Part shown: positions 8,521 to 16,281 of the stretch, piece after piece
How the letters are laid out: every line of letters starts with the position of its first letter
Numbering within the stretch: the first letter of the stretch is position 1
From: Pseudomonadota bacterium
GTDB lineage: Bacteria > Pseudomonadota > Alphaproteobacteria > Caulobacterales > Caulobacteraceae
Assembly: GCA_023433585.1 (NCBI GenBank)
Contig: JAEZCL010000098.1
Location: 1-64,000 of the forward strand
Reading direction: 5' to 3'
DNA: 64,000 nucleotides
Notes under the pieces: generated by a model
The model's database searches: none
Seen by the model: the letters and a program-made list of their open reading frames with translations, nothing else
What the model was told of the DNA's origin: nothing
Position numbers and translations under genes: made by a program

Positions 8521-8548
8521 CCAATAGCGGATTTCGCGGGAACGTCAA
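8521..8548 (-). promoter_or_regulatory. candidate housekeeping promoter, minus strand
   Basis: Read on the minus strand: TTGACGT (8548-8542), 13 bases, then GCTATTGG (8528-8521). This fits the Caulobacter sigma-73 consensus TTGACGS, 10-14 bases, GCTANAWC, with mismatches only at the end of the -10. Transcription would start near 8514 and run toward the palindrome at 8338-8299. No protein gene follows, so it would drive a roughly 200-base RNA. Confidence 0.35.
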
Positions 8549-8659
8549 CGGGCCGAGGGACACGGCGGCGCGGAAATCCCGGGAGACTGGGAGCTTCAAG
8601 CGGGTCGGTCCGGCTCTCTGATCCAGGCTTTCAGGCGTCTTCGGACGGCTCGAATGACC

Positions 8660-8930
8660 GGACAGGGCCAAGGCTCCCGGACCGAAACCTTCGGGTGAGG
8701 TCCACGGAGAACCGGGCCGGGATCGACGGACGACGACAGGGGCGACCCTGACGGAACGCCGAAGACCAGGAGCTGACAGGAGGCCGCGTTTCAACGCCGG
8801 GTTCGCCCGCCGGGGAGACGGCAAGGTTCCTGACCCTAAGGTCAAGTCCAACCCGGACTTGGCGAGGGGACGAGGGCAACGGTTCGACCGGGCTTTCGTC
8901 CCCTCGCTCAATTCGGGCCCCTGCTTTTTG
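8660..8930 (+). ncRNA. candidate structured non-coding RNA
   Basis: On the plus strand there are consecutive perfect stems: GGACC (8679-8683) with GGTCC (8699-8703), enclosing ACC-TTCG-GGT (8687-8696); CGGG-TTCG-CCCG (8798-8809); GACC-CTAA-GGTC (8832-8843); CAAGTCC-AACCC-GGACTTG (8843-8861); and a 12-bp stem 8862-8873 with 8896-8907, followed after about 18 bases by CTTTTTG. TTCG loops favour the plus strand. It lacks the signature segments of RNase P RNA, tmRNA and SRP RNA. The 5' end is not defined. Confidence 0.3.
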
Positions 8931-8991
8931 AGCGCGCCGCCGCCTTATGCGGATGCAGTGCAGAGCGCCCTCACACCTCTTTTCTCGCGCA

Positions 8992-9034
8992 AGAGCCTCC
9001 CCCGGAACACGCCCGGGGTCGGCGCACGGGCTCT
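8992..9034 (-). terminator. nested hairpin downstream of nrdB
   Basis: Outer arms AGAGCC (8992-8997) and GGCTCT (9029-9034) enclose inner arms CCCCGG (9000-9005) and CCGGGG (9013-9018). It lies 24 bases past the nrdB stop codon, the expected place for a terminator, but no T-run follows on the minus strand. Confidence 0.4.
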
Positions 9035-9057
9035 CCCTTTTCCCGGCGGAAGAAGGT

Positions 9058-10101
9058 TCAGACCTCCACGCCTTCCTTGCGCCTCTTCATCAGGGCGTCG
9101 AAGGAATCCCACACGCCCTCGGCGCCGTGCCAGTTCCCCTTGGTGGCGGCCTTGGAGTATTCGGTGGCCCGCGCCTCGAAGAAGTTGGCGTGCTCGACCC
9201 CGCTGAGCAGGGACTGCAGCCACGGCAGCGGATTTTCGGTCACGCCGTAAACCTCGGGCAGGTTCAACTGGCGCAGGCGCCAGTCGGCGATGAAACGGAT
9301 GTACTGCTTGATGTCGTCAGGGGTCATGCCCTGGACCGGACCCTGCTCGAAGGCCAGGTCGATGAATTTGTCCTCCATGGTGATGACCGTCTTGCAGCAG
9401 TCGACGATGTCGTCGGCCACCGCCGGGGTCACCGCCCCGGTCTCCTTGTTGAAGGCGTGATACAGCTTGATGATGCCTTCGCAGTGCAGGCTCTCGTCGC
9501 GCACCGACCACGACACGATCTGGCCCATGCCCTTCATCTTGTTGAAGCGCGGGAAGTTCATCAGCATGGCGAAGCTGGCGAACAGCTGCAGCCCTTCGGA
9601 AAAGCCCCCGAACATGGCCAGGGTGCGACAGATGTCGGCGTCCGTCTCGACCCCGAACTGACCCATGTAGTCGTGCTTGTCCTTCATGGCCTCATATTCC
9701 ATGAAGGCGCCGAACTCGCTGTCGGGCATGCCGATGGTTTCCAGCAGCAGGGCGTAGGCCGCGATATGGATGGTCTCCATATTGGCGAAGGCGGCCAGCA
9801 TCATCTTCACTTCGGTCGGTTTGAACACCCGGCCGTAGCGCTCCATGTAGTTGTCCTGCACCTCGATGTCCGCCTGGGTGAAGAAGCGGAAGATCTGGGT
9901 CAGCAGGTTGCGCTCGCCGTCGTCCAGCTTGGCCGCCCAGTCCTTGCAGTCCTCGCCCAGCGGCACCTCCTCGGGCATCCAGTGGACCTGTTGCTGCTTC
10001 TTCCACATGTCGAACGCCCACGGATAGCGGAACGGCTTGTAGGCGGCCGAGGGAGTGAGAAGACCGGGCGTTTCAAGGCGGATCGGCGTGATGGCGTTCA
10101 T
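9058..10101 (-). CDS. nrdB: class Ia ribonucleotide reductase beta subunit
   Basis: A 347-residue diiron-tyrosyl radical protein that generates the radical for NrdA and so supplies dNTPs. Ligand and radical residues are visible: D78 (TQADIE), E109 and H112 (METIH), the radical tyrosine Y116 four residues after H112, and the later ESLH motif. Length is close to other alphaproteobacterial NrdB. ATG 10101 gives the standard N-terminus. nrdA is not adjacent, as in several Caulobacterales genomes. The divergent upstream region holds a palindrome and an NrdR-box-like 16-mer, suggesting repression by NrdR; that is inference. Confidence 0.95.
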   Translation of the reverse strand: MNAITPIRLETPGLLTPSAAYKPFRYPWAFDMWKKQQQVHWMPEEVPLGEDCKDWAAKLDDGERNLLTQIFRFFTQADIEVQDNYMERYGRVFKPTEVKMMLAAFANMETIHIAAYALLLETIGMPDSEFGAFMEYEAMKDKHDYMGQFGVETDADICRTLAMFGGFSEGLQLFASFAMLMNFPRFNKMKGMGQIVSWSVRDESLHCEGIIKLYHAFNKETGAVTPAVADDIVDCCKTVITMEDKFIDLAFEQGPVQGMTPDDIKQYIRFIADWRLRQLNLPEVYGVTENPLPWLQSLLSGVEHANFFEARATEYSKAATKGNWHGAEGVWDSFDALMKRRKEGVEV

Positions 10102-10193
10102 GATGCTCTCGGGCGTATGCAGGTGACTCGGGCAGGCTCACACCATGAGCCCGCGTGCGCCCGGCGCCAAGCCACAATGCGCCTATTTTGCGA

Positions 10194-10225
10194 TCACATT
10201 TGATGTGACCCCCAATATGTGGTGT
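10194..10225. promoter_or_regulatory. candidate operator(s) in the nrdB/GST divergent region
   Basis: TCACAT-TTG-ATGTGA (10194-10208) is a perfect 6-bp inverted repeat. Directly beside it, 10210-10225 reads CCCCAATATGTGGTGT, which resembles one NrdR box (consensus near ACACWATATWTTGTGT) on the opposite strand. It sits about 95-125 bases upstream of nrdB. NrdR normally uses two boxes about 31 bp apart; a good second box was not found, so the assignment is tentative. Confidence 0.35.
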
Positions 10226-10258
10226 CGCCTCAAGGATTTGATGGGGAGGAAACCGGGG

Positions 10259-10909
10259 ATGGGATTCATCGTCTACGGCGCGGCCGGGTCGGGATCGGTT
10301 CCGGTGGAGGCGGCCCTGACGCTGCTTGAAATCGATCATGAGGTGATCGAGGCGCCCACCTGGGAGGGCGACGAACAGAGGGATCGCGTGGCCCCGGTCA
10401 ATCCCATGCGCCAGATACCGGCGCTGGTCACCCCGGACGGCGAGACGATCACCGAGAGCGCCGCCATCCTGATCTGGCTGGCCGACAATCACCCGGAGGG
10501 GCGGCTGGCCCCCGCGCCAGGCGATCCGAGGCGGGCGCAGTTCCTGCGCTGGATGAGCTTCATCCCCGCCTCGATCTATTCCATGTACTGGGTGCGCGAC
10601 GAACCCTCGCGCCTGGTCGGCGACGACGAGGCGGCGCAGGATCAGGTGCTCGCCCGCACCGCCGAACGCATCGCCGCCTGCTGGGCCGTGATGGACGCGC
10701 AGGTTCAACCGGGCCGCTTCATCCTGGGTGACCACCTGACGGTTCTGGATCTCTATGTCGCGGTCGCCAGCCGTTGGACACCCCGCCGCCGCCGCTTCTA
10801 CGCCGAGGCGCCGAACCTGGGGCAGGTGGTCCGCCATGTGGACGCCCTGCCCGAACTGGCGGATTTCTGGAGCCGTCGGTTTCCCTTCGAGGCGGACTGG
10901 GAGGGGTGA
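10259..10909 (+). CDS. glutathione S-transferase family protein
   Basis: A 216-residue cytoplasmic GST. The N-terminal thioredoxin-fold domain has MGFIVYGAAGSGSV and the conserved cis-Pro/Ser segment QIPALVTPDGETITESAAI, followed by a helical C-terminal domain. It would conjugate or reduce an unknown electrophile with glutathione. ATG 10259 follows GGGGAGGAAACCGGGG, a good Shine-Dalgarno, and yields the family N-terminus; an in-frame ATG at 10145 adds unrelated residues. It is transcribed divergently from nrdB. Confidence 0.88.
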   Translation: MGFIVYGAAGSGSVPVEAALTLLEIDHEVIEAPTWEGDEQRDRVAPVNPMRQIPALVTPDGETITESAAILIWLADNHPEGRLAPAPGDPRRAQFLRWMSFIPASIYSMYWVRDEPSRLVGDDEAAQDQVLARTAERIAACWAVMDAQVQPGRFILGDHLTVLDLYVAVASRWTPRRRRFYAEAPNLGQVVRHVDALPELADFWSRRFPFEADWEG

Positions 10910-10977
10910 GGCATCTCTTCCCCTTTCCCCACATTCCGGCGTAGCTTGAGGGGCATCAACAGGGTCGGAGGCGTCAC

Positions 10978-11814
10978 ATGCGCTGGAGAGGCGGACGGCG
11001 GGGCGGCGGGATCGAGGATCGGCGCGGCATGGGCGCGGGGGTCGCGGGCGGCGGCATCGGCGTGGCCGTGCTGGGCATCATCGGATACTTGGTGTTCGGC
11101 ATCGACCCGCAGGTCACCACCCAGGTGGCCGGGCAGCTGGGCGGCCTGGGCCAGGCCCAGGAAGGCCGCACCGGCGTGCCCGAGGACGACGCGGGCCTGT
11201 TCGTGGACGTCATCGGGGCCAACATCAACGACGTCTGGGCCACGAAAATGCAGGGCTATCAGGCCCCGCGCATCGTCATCTACGAACAGGGCACCTCCAC
11301 CGACGGCTGCGGCTACGGCCAGGCGGCCATGGGGCCGTTCTACTGCCCGGCGGACCGCACGGTCTATCTGGACCTGGGCTTCTGGCAGGTGATGAACGAC
11401 CAGCTGGGCGCGGGCGGCGACTTCGCCAACGCCTATGTCATCGCCCACGAGATCGGCCACCACGTCCAGACCCTGACCGGCGCCTCCTCCCAGGTGCGCC
11501 AGGCGCAAGCGAGTGCGCGGTCCCAGGGCGAGGCCAACCGGTATTCCGTCGCGCTGGAGCTACAGGCCGACTGCTATGCAGGCGTGTGGGCGCGCAACGC
11601 CTCGGTGGTCTCGGGCGGCGAGGTGGCGCTGGAGCCGGGGGACATCGAGCAGGGCATGAACGCCGCCTCGGCCATCGGCGACGACCGCCTGTCCGGTGGC
11701 CGCGCCAGCCCGGAAAGCTTCACCCACGGAACCTCGGCCCAGCGCATGGAGTGGCTGCGCCGCGGCTACGACACCGGCGACCCGGCCGCCTGCGACACCT
11801 TCGCGGGGGTATGA
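10978..11814 (+). CDS. putative neutral zinc metallopeptidase (YpfJ family)
   Basis: A 278-residue membrane-anchored protein: a basic Gly/Arg-rich N-terminus, one transmembrane segment at about residues 22-41, then a domain with HEIGHH (H157, E158, H161) and a downstream ELQADCYAG that supplies the third ligand. This is the YpfJ/KPN_00220 family annotated as neutral zinc metallopeptidase. The active domain is probably periplasmic. Start ATG 10978. It is convergent with metK and separated from it by a short hairpin. No substrate is known. Confidence 0.88.
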   Translation: MRWRGGRRGGGIEDRRGMGAGVAGGGIGVAVLGIIGYLVFGIDPQVTTQVAGQLGGLGQAQEGRTGVPEDDAGLFVDVIGANINDVWATKMQGYQAPRIVIYEQGTSTDGCGYGQAAMGPFYCPADRTVYLDLGFWQVMNDQLGAGGDFANAYVIAHEIGHHVQTLTGASSQVRQAQASARSQGEANRYSVALELQADCYAGVWARNASVVSGGEVALEPGDIEQGMNAASAIGDDRLSGGRASPESFTHGTSAQRMEWLRRGYDTGDPAACDTFAGV

Positions 11815-11823
11815 CCTGAACCT

Positions 11824-11845
11824 TCTCCCATTGGGAGAGGGAAGC
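11824..11845. terminator. bidirectional hairpin between convergent genes
   Basis: The short stem TTCTCCCA with TGGGAGAG (one G-T pair) lies between the stops of the metallopeptidase and metK and probably terminates both. Similar C-rich/G-rich hairpins recur at 19313 and 36733 in this window. Confidence 0.4.
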
Positions 11846-11850
11846 CGTTA

Positions 11851-13041
11851 TCAGGCCAGCGCCTTCAGCTTGTCGACCAGATCGGTCTTCTCCCAGCTGA
11901 AACCGCCGTCCGCGTCCGCCTCGCGCCCGAAGTGGCCATAGGCGGCGGTGCGGGCGTAGATGGGCCTGTTCAGGCCCAGGTGCTTGCGGATGGCGCGCGG
12001 CGTGGCGCCGCCGATCAGCTTCGGCAGCTCGCGCTCCAGCACCGTCTCGTCGATCTTGCCGGTGCCGTGCAGATCCACGTGGACCGATTGCGGCTCGGCC
12101 ACGCCGATGGCGTAGGAGAGCTGGATCGTGCAGCGGTCCGCCAGGCCCGCGGCCACCACGTTCTTGGCCAGGTAGCGGGCGGCGTAGGCCGCCGAGCGGT
12201 CCACCTTGGTGGGGTCTTTGCCGCTGAAGGCGCCGCCGCCGTGGGGCGCCGCGCCGCCATAGGTGTCGACGATTATCTTGCGGCCGGTCAGGCCGGAGTC
12301 GCCGTCCGGCCCGCCGATCTCGAACACCCCGGTCGGATTGATGTGCCAGACGGTCTCATTGGTGATGAAACCCTCGGGCAGCACCTCGGCCACCACCGGC
12401 TTGACGATGGCGGCCACGTCGGCCTGGGACAGGCCCTTGGCGTGCTGGGTCGAGACGACGATGGAGGTGGCGCGCACCGGGCGGCCGTTCTCGTACTGCA
12501 GCGACACCTGGCTCTTGGCGTCGGGCTCAAGGCGTCTGTCGCCGCCGTGGCGCAGTTCGGCCAGGCGCTTCAGGATGCGGTGGCTGTAAGCCAGGGTGGC
12601 GGGCATCAGCTCGGGCGTCTCGTTCGAGGCGTAGCCGAACATGATGCCCTGGTCGCCGGCGCCCTCGTCCTTGCCCTCGGCGGCGTCGACGCCCACCGCG
12701 ATATCGGCCGACTGACCGTGCAGGTGGTTTTCGAAGGTCAGGCCTTCCCAGTGGAAGCCGTCCTGCTCATAGCCGATGTCGCGCACGGCCGCGCGAACCG
12801 CGTTCTCGATCTCGGCCTCGATCCCGTCGACCCAGCCGCCGTTCTCCCAGACGCCCTTGCCCCGGATCTCGCCGGCCAGAACCACGCGGTTGGTGGTGGT
12901 CAGGGTCTCGCACGCCACCCGCGCCTCGGGATCCTTGGACAGGAAAAGGTCCACGATGGTGTCGGAGATGCGGTCAGCCACCTTGTCGGGATGGCCCTCG
13001 GACACGCTTTCGGAAGTGAAGACGAAGGAGGTGCGGCTCAC
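11851..13041 (-). CDS. metK: S-adenosylmethionine synthetase
   Basis: A 396-residue enzyme (from GTG 13041) that makes SAM from methionine and ATP. Visible motifs include [14 protein letters not shown] at the N-terminus and [12 protein letters not shown], with [18 protein letters not shown] in the C-terminal part. GTG 13041 ([11 protein letters not shown]) matches the usual family start and has GGAG eight bases upstream. The in-frame ATG at 13077 would place the start codon inside a palindromic operator, so the GTG is preferred. The promoter and operator region at 13075-13102 suggests control by SAM-cycle metabolites through a repressor. No SAM riboswitch was seen. Confidence 0.95.
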   Translation of the reverse strand: MSRTSFVFTSESVSEGHPDKVADRISDTIVDLFLSKDPEARVACETLTTTNRVVLAGEIRGKGVWENGGWVDGIEAEIENAVRAAVRDIGYEQDGFHWEGLTFENHLHGQSADIAVGVDAAEGKDEGAGDQGIMFGYASNETPELMPATLAYSHRILKRLAELRHGGDRRLEPDAKSQVSLQYENGRPVRATSIVVSTQHAKGLSQADVAAIVKPVVAEVLPEGFITNETVWHINPTGVFEIGGPDGDSGLTGRKIIVDTYGGAAPHGGGAFSGKDPTKVDRSAAYAARYLAKNVVAAGLADRCTIQLSYAIGVAEPQSVHVDLHGTGKIDETVLERELPKLIGGATPRAIRKHLGLNRPIYARTAAYGHFGREADADGGFSWEKTDLVDKLKALA

Positions 13042-13074
13042 AGGAGAAGCTCCGGATTTCGATGAAGCGTAAGC

Positions 13075-13102
13075 CATATAAAGATATGCTTATATCTTCA
13101 AG
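13075..13102 (-). promoter_or_regulatory. metK promoter with palindromic operator
   Basis: AAGATAT (13081-13087) and ATATCTT (13092-13098) form a perfect inverted repeat with a GCTT spacer in an AT-rich island that stands out in this GC-rich sequence. On the minus strand TTGAAG and TATATG could be the -35 and -10. ArsR-type SahR, an S-adenosylhomocysteine-responsive regulator, controls metK and ahcY in many Proteobacteria through short palindromes of this kind; assigning this site to SahR is inference. Confidence 0.5.
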
Positions 13103-13191
13103 TGTTCTTGCGCGCGGGCCGGGCGGCTTCAGCGACGGCCTGGCTTGCGGCGACGCTTGGCGATCGGGCGATCACGCCGCATCCTGCGGTC

Positions 13192-13554
13192 ATGCGCATG
13201 ATGATCATCAGCCTGGTCATGGCCCTCGCGGCGTCAGCCGCCGCAGGCCAGGTTCCGCCGCGCCCCGTCCATGGGGCGGACGGCTTCGATCAGCATCGCC
13301 GTCATGTCGACCGGCATCGCTATGAGATGGAGCGCCTGACCGCCCAGGCCGAGGCTCGGGCCGAGACTGCCCGGCGACAGCAGATCGAAACCAGCCAGAC
13401 GCTTCGCGCGCTCGAGGCCGCGCGCCGGCCGTCGACACCCTATGTGGAGCGCGCCGCACCGCCCGCCGATCCGGCTGTCGCCGATGAACGCCGCCGCCAC
13501 ACCCGTGAAACCATCACCCAGATCGACGCCTGGCTGGATCGCACGCCGGATTGA
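13192..13554 (+). CDS. secreted hypothetical protein
   Basis: A 120-residue protein with a signal peptide (MRMMIISLVMALAASAAAG, cleavage near residue 19-20). The mature part is charged, mostly helical and Arg/Glu/Ala-rich, with a likely short coiled coil at about residues 45-85. No family recognised. ATG 13192 was chosen because it begins the signal peptide; a longer in-frame reading from 13102 overlaps the metK promoter. It is divergent from metK and convergent with yqgE. Confidence 0.6.
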   Translation: MRMMIISLVMALAASAAAGQVPPRPVHGADGFDQHRRHVDRHRYEMERLTAQAEARAETARRQQIETSQTLRALEAARRPSTPYVERAAPPADPAVADERRRHTRETITQIDAWLDRTPD

Positions 13555-13578
13555 GTCTCGAACTGCGGATCCGGCGGA

Positions 13579-14148
13579 TCAGGCCCGCCCGCCCTGGGCC
13601 GACAGCATCGCCGCGTCCACGCCGATCCCCGCCAGGGCGCGGCTCCACTTCGCGGGCTGGTCGACGTCGAACACCAGATCCTCGGTCGGGTCGGCGGTCA
13701 GCCAGACGTTGTCGGCCAGCTCATCCTCCAGCTGGCCCTCGCCCCAGCCGGCGTAGCCCAGCACCAGGACCGAGCGCCGGGGGCAGGCGCCCGGGTCGCT
13801 CATGACCGCCAGGGCCTCGCGCGTGGCGGTGATGGCCAGGCCTTCGCCCACCAGCAAGGAGGCGTCCGGCGCGGTCCAGTCCGTGGTGTGCAGCACGAAG
13901 CCCCGTTCCCGATCCACCGGCCCGCCGGCCAGAACGGCCTGATCCGCCACGCGATCGGCGCCGGCCATCTCCAGCTTGTCCAGAATGGCCTTCAGGCTCA
14001 CCCCGGCCACGGGGCGGTCGATGCGCAGGCCCATGGCATGGTCCCTCTGGTGGGCGCAAAGCAGGATCACCGCGTGCTCGAAACGCGGGTCGCCGATGCC
14101 GGGCATGGCCACCAGAAGCTTGCCCGCCAGAGACTGGAATTCCGACAT
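13579..14148 (-). CDS. YqgE/AlgH family protein (DUF179)
   Basis: A 189-residue protein of the YqgE/AlgH (DUF179) family. It carries the family opening LAGKLLVAMPGIGDPRFEHAV, the segment HAMGLRIDRP, and VLGYAGWGEGQLE near the C-terminus. The molecular function is unknown; older names call it a putative transcriptional regulator. ATG 14148 (MSEFQSLAG) was preferred to an in-frame start 45 bases upstream. It lies downstream of the HNH nuclease on the same strand, with a gap of about 40 bases. Confidence 0.9.
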   Translation of the reverse strand: MSEFQSLAGKLLVAMPGIGDPRFEHAVILLCAHQRDHAMGLRIDRPVAGVSLKAILDKLEMAGADRVADQAVLAGGPVDRERGFVLHTTDWTAPDASLLVGEGLAITATREALAVMSDPGACPRRSVLVLGYAGWGEGQLEDELADNVWLTADPTEDLVFDVDQPAKWSRALAGIGVDAAMLSAQGGRA

Positions 14149-14189
14149 GACCCCATCATCGGCGGCGAACCCGCCCGTGGCAAGGCGGC

Positions 14190-14750
14190 TCACGGCTCCA
14201 GCTCGATGTCCCAGTAGAGATAGTCCAGCCAGCTGCGGTGCAGGTAATTGGGCGGGAAGCGGCGCCCCAGGTCCTGGAGCTGCCAGCTGTTGGGCCGATA
14301 GGGCGCGCGGCGGACGGGCATGTCGGCCTGGCGCGGCGTGCGGCCCCCTTTCCTGAGATTGCAGGGGGCGCAGGCGGCGACGATGTTCTCCCAGCTGGTG
14401 GTCCCGCCCTGAGAACGCGGCAGAACGTGATCGAAGGTCAGTTCGGCGCCCGAGCCGCAGTACTGACAGGCGAAGCCGTCGCGCAGGAAGACGTTGAAGC
14501 GGGTGAAGGCCGGGCTGCGGTCCTGATCGATGTAGCTCTTCAGCGACACCACGCTGGGCAGGCGGAATTCGAGCGACGGGCTGCGCACCACCTTGTCATA
14601 GGTCGAGACCACGTCCACCCGTTCCTGGAACACCGCCTTGACCACCTCCTGCCACGGCCACAGCGACAGGGGGTAATAGGACAGCGGCCTGAAGTCGGCG
14701 TTCAGGACCAGGGCGGGGAAGCCGGACGGCGGACGGGTCAGGACCTGCAT
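14190..14750 (-). CDS. HNH endonuclease
   Basis: A 186-residue protein with a canonical HNH/ββα-metal domain: CQYCG zinc knuckle, then FDHVLPRSQGG and ENIVAACAPCNLRKG. This is the widespread single-domain HNH family encoded in most alphaproteobacteria, with a conserved N-terminus LVLNADFRPLSYYPLSLWPW. It probably nicks or cuts DNA in the cytoplasm; the biological role is not established. It stands alone, without a methyltransferase partner, so classic restriction is unlikely. Confidence 0.88.
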   Translation of the reverse strand: MQVLTRPPSGFPALVLNADFRPLSYYPLSLWPWQEVVKAVFQERVDVVSTYDKVVRSPSLEFRLPSVVSLKSYIDQDRSPAFTRFNVFLRDGFACQYCGSGAELTFDHVLPRSQGGTTSWENIVAACAPCNLRKGGRTPRQADMPVRRAPYRPNSWQLQDLGRRFPPNYLHRSWLDYLYWDIELEP

Positions 14751-14882
14751 CAGGCCCCGCCCGTTGTCTGACCGGGTGGGATCGAGGCGACGAGACTGAA
14801 GACAAGTCCTCCTTCACGCTCGGATACCGGAGAATCCTAGACCTGATTCGATGACGTCGCCATGACCTGAAGGCCACGCTTT

Positions 14883-15539
14883 TCAGGATTTGAGCGGCGG
14901 GGCGGGGAAGGGCGGCAGGCTCCAGCCCCACTTCAGCGCCCCGCCGCGAAGGACGAAGCCGAGGGCGGCGGCGATGGCTGCGGCGGTCCAGTTTCCGACC
15001 TCAATCATCCTCAGCGCCACATAGAGGGTGGAAGCCGCCAGGGCCGCCGAGACGGTGATCTCGCGCCGCAGCAGCACCGAGGGCTGGCCCGCCAGCAGGT
15101 CACGCACCACCCCGCCGAAACAGGCGGTCAGCACCCCCATGACGATGCAGATCAGGGGCGTGGCGCCCCAGGCTTACGCCTTGGCCGCGCCCACCACGCC
15201 CTAGGCCGCCAGGCCGAAGGCGTCGAGCCACAGCAGCAGGCTGAAGCGCCAGGGCCGCGCGCCCAGCATCCAGACCGCCAGGCTGGCCAGGATGCAGACG
15301 GCCAGATAGCGCCAGTCCGCCACCCAGAACACCGGCGCCCCGATCAGGAGATCGCGCAGGGTGCCGCCGCCCACGCCGGTGACGGCGGCGAAGAAGGCCA
15401 CGGTGACCAGGTCGTGCCGATCGCGCGCGGCCGCCAGGGCGCCGGTGGCGGCGAACACGGCCACTCCGGCATAGTCCAGCGCCGCCAGGGGCGCGATGTC
15501 GGCGATGGGGATGTCGGGCGGGGTCAGTCCCGGGATCAT
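14883..15539 (-). pseudogene. TRIC/YadS-family cation channel gene broken by two in-frame stops
   Basis: The N-terminal half (15539 to 15204) encodes a membrane protein starting MIPGLTPPDIPIADIAPLAA with GGGTLRDLLIG. The C-terminal half (15140 to 14883) encodes MGVLTACFGGVVRDLLAG in the same frame. Together they make the two-repeat trimeric intracellular cation channel (UPF0126/YadS) architecture. Between them are TAG (15203-15201) and TAA (15176-15174), with no frameshift; the intervening codons still read like the family. Recent inactivation, sequencing error or read-through are all possible. The start overlaps the glycosylase stop in an ATGA, typical of a formerly intact operon. Confidence 0.75.
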
Positions 15540-16186
15540 GGCGTCGTCTCCAGCGCGATCTCGCCGCGCCTGCCCCCGCCATACCACGCCCACAGAAGAT
15601 GCGCCGCCACGCCCCGGTGCGGGCGCCACGCCTCGGCGCGCAGATAGGCGGCCTTCTCGTTCGGGCGATCGTCGGTCCCGTCGGCCCAGCGCATGGCCTC
15701 CTGCAGCGCCACGTCGCCGCCGGGGAACACGTCCAGTCGCCCCTCGCAGAACATCAGATAGGTCTCGGCCGTCCATTTGCCGACGCCCTTGATGGCGGTC
15801 AGAGCCGCCACCGCCTCGTCGTCGGCGAGGGTCTGCATGTGCTCCAGATCAATCCGGCCGTCCGCCTGGGCGCGGGCGATCTCCTGGCCATACCGGGCCT
15901 TCTGGCCGGACAGACCGAAGGCGCGCAGGGTCTCGATGTCGCGCGCCAGCACCGCCTCAGGCGTGACTTCGCCCAACCCCTCGCCCACGCGGCGCCAGAT
16001 GGAGGCGGCGGCGGCCACCGACACCTGCTGCTCCACGATCATGCGGAACAGGCCCTCGAACCCGCCGGGGCGCAGCCGCCACTCGAACACGGGGGTCATG
16101 GCGTGGACGCGGGCCAGGGCCGGGTCGGCTTCGGCGAGAACCTGGCGGGCGGCGGCGACGGCATCGGGAGGGGGCGCGGCGATCAT
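15536..16186 (-). CDS. DNA-3-methyladenine glycosylase, AlkA-like HhH-GPD
   Basis: A 216-residue base-excision repair glycosylase. The helix-hairpin-helix is visible as AIKGVGKWTAETYLMF, followed by FPGGDVALQ, where the Asp is the expected catalytic residue of the HhH-GPD superfamily. It would remove alkylated bases from DNA. It lacks the N-terminal TBP-like domain of E. coli AlkA, as do many short bacterial homologues. ATG 16186 (MIAAPPPDAV) was chosen; an upstream in-frame start adds a non-conserved leader. The stop overlaps the start of the broken channel gene by four bases. Confidence 0.88.
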   Translation of the reverse strand: MIAAPPPDAVAAARQVLAEADPALARVHAMTPVFEWRLRPGGFEGLFRMIVEQQVSVAAAASIWRRVGEGLGEVTPEAVLARDIETLRAFGLSGQKARYGQEIARAQADGRIDLEHMQTLADDEAVAALTAIKGVGKWTAETYLMFCEGRLDVFPGGDVALQEAMRWADGTDDRPNEKAAYLRAEAWRPHRGVAAHLLWAWYGGGRRGEIALETTP

Positions 16187-16281
16187 GGCTCCACTATGCC
16201 CGCCCGCGCGGCCAGGGGAAGCGCCGGAAGGCGTGTTCGGACCATGGAGTCCGCAAGCCGCCATCGGCTATGCTGACGCCG

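Larger units (their letters stand above)
8211..9057. other. 847-bp gene-free convergent region rich in hairpins
   Basis: No convincing protein gene was found between the small helical protein and nrdB. Short reading frames on both strands are Arg/Pro/Gly-rich with no start signals. The stretch holds a perfect 18-bp palindrome (8299-8338), two near-consensus DnaA-type 9-mers (8403-8411 and 8467-8475, one mismatch each), GATTC sites at 8316, 8436 and 8506, a Caulobacter-like minus-strand promoter (8521-8548), a run of hairpins on the plus strand (8679-8907), and a nested hairpin behind nrdB (8992-9034). These parts are listed separately. Confidence 0.6.

Noticed and set aside
8881..8890. GGTTCGACC resembling a tRNA T-loop
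   Set aside because: The flanking bases do not form a T-stem, and no acceptor or anticodon stem could be drawn; it lies in the loop of a 12-bp hairpin.
8489..8911. A 140-codon minus-strand frame in the non-coding block
   Set aside because: Arg/Pro/Ser-rich with no start signal or family likeness; it overlaps several perfect hairpins and a promoter-like site, so RNA or DNA structure explains the region better.
8560..8930. RNase P RNA, tmRNA or SRP RNA
   Set aside because: The diagnostic GAGGAAAGTCC block, an ANDNFAEE-type tag sequence and the GGAAGCAGCC motif are all absent.
13042..13110. SAM riboswitch upstream of metK
   Set aside because: The leader is too short (about 30 bases after the promoter) and no SAM-I/II/SAH-type fold is seen; the palindrome is better explained as an operator.
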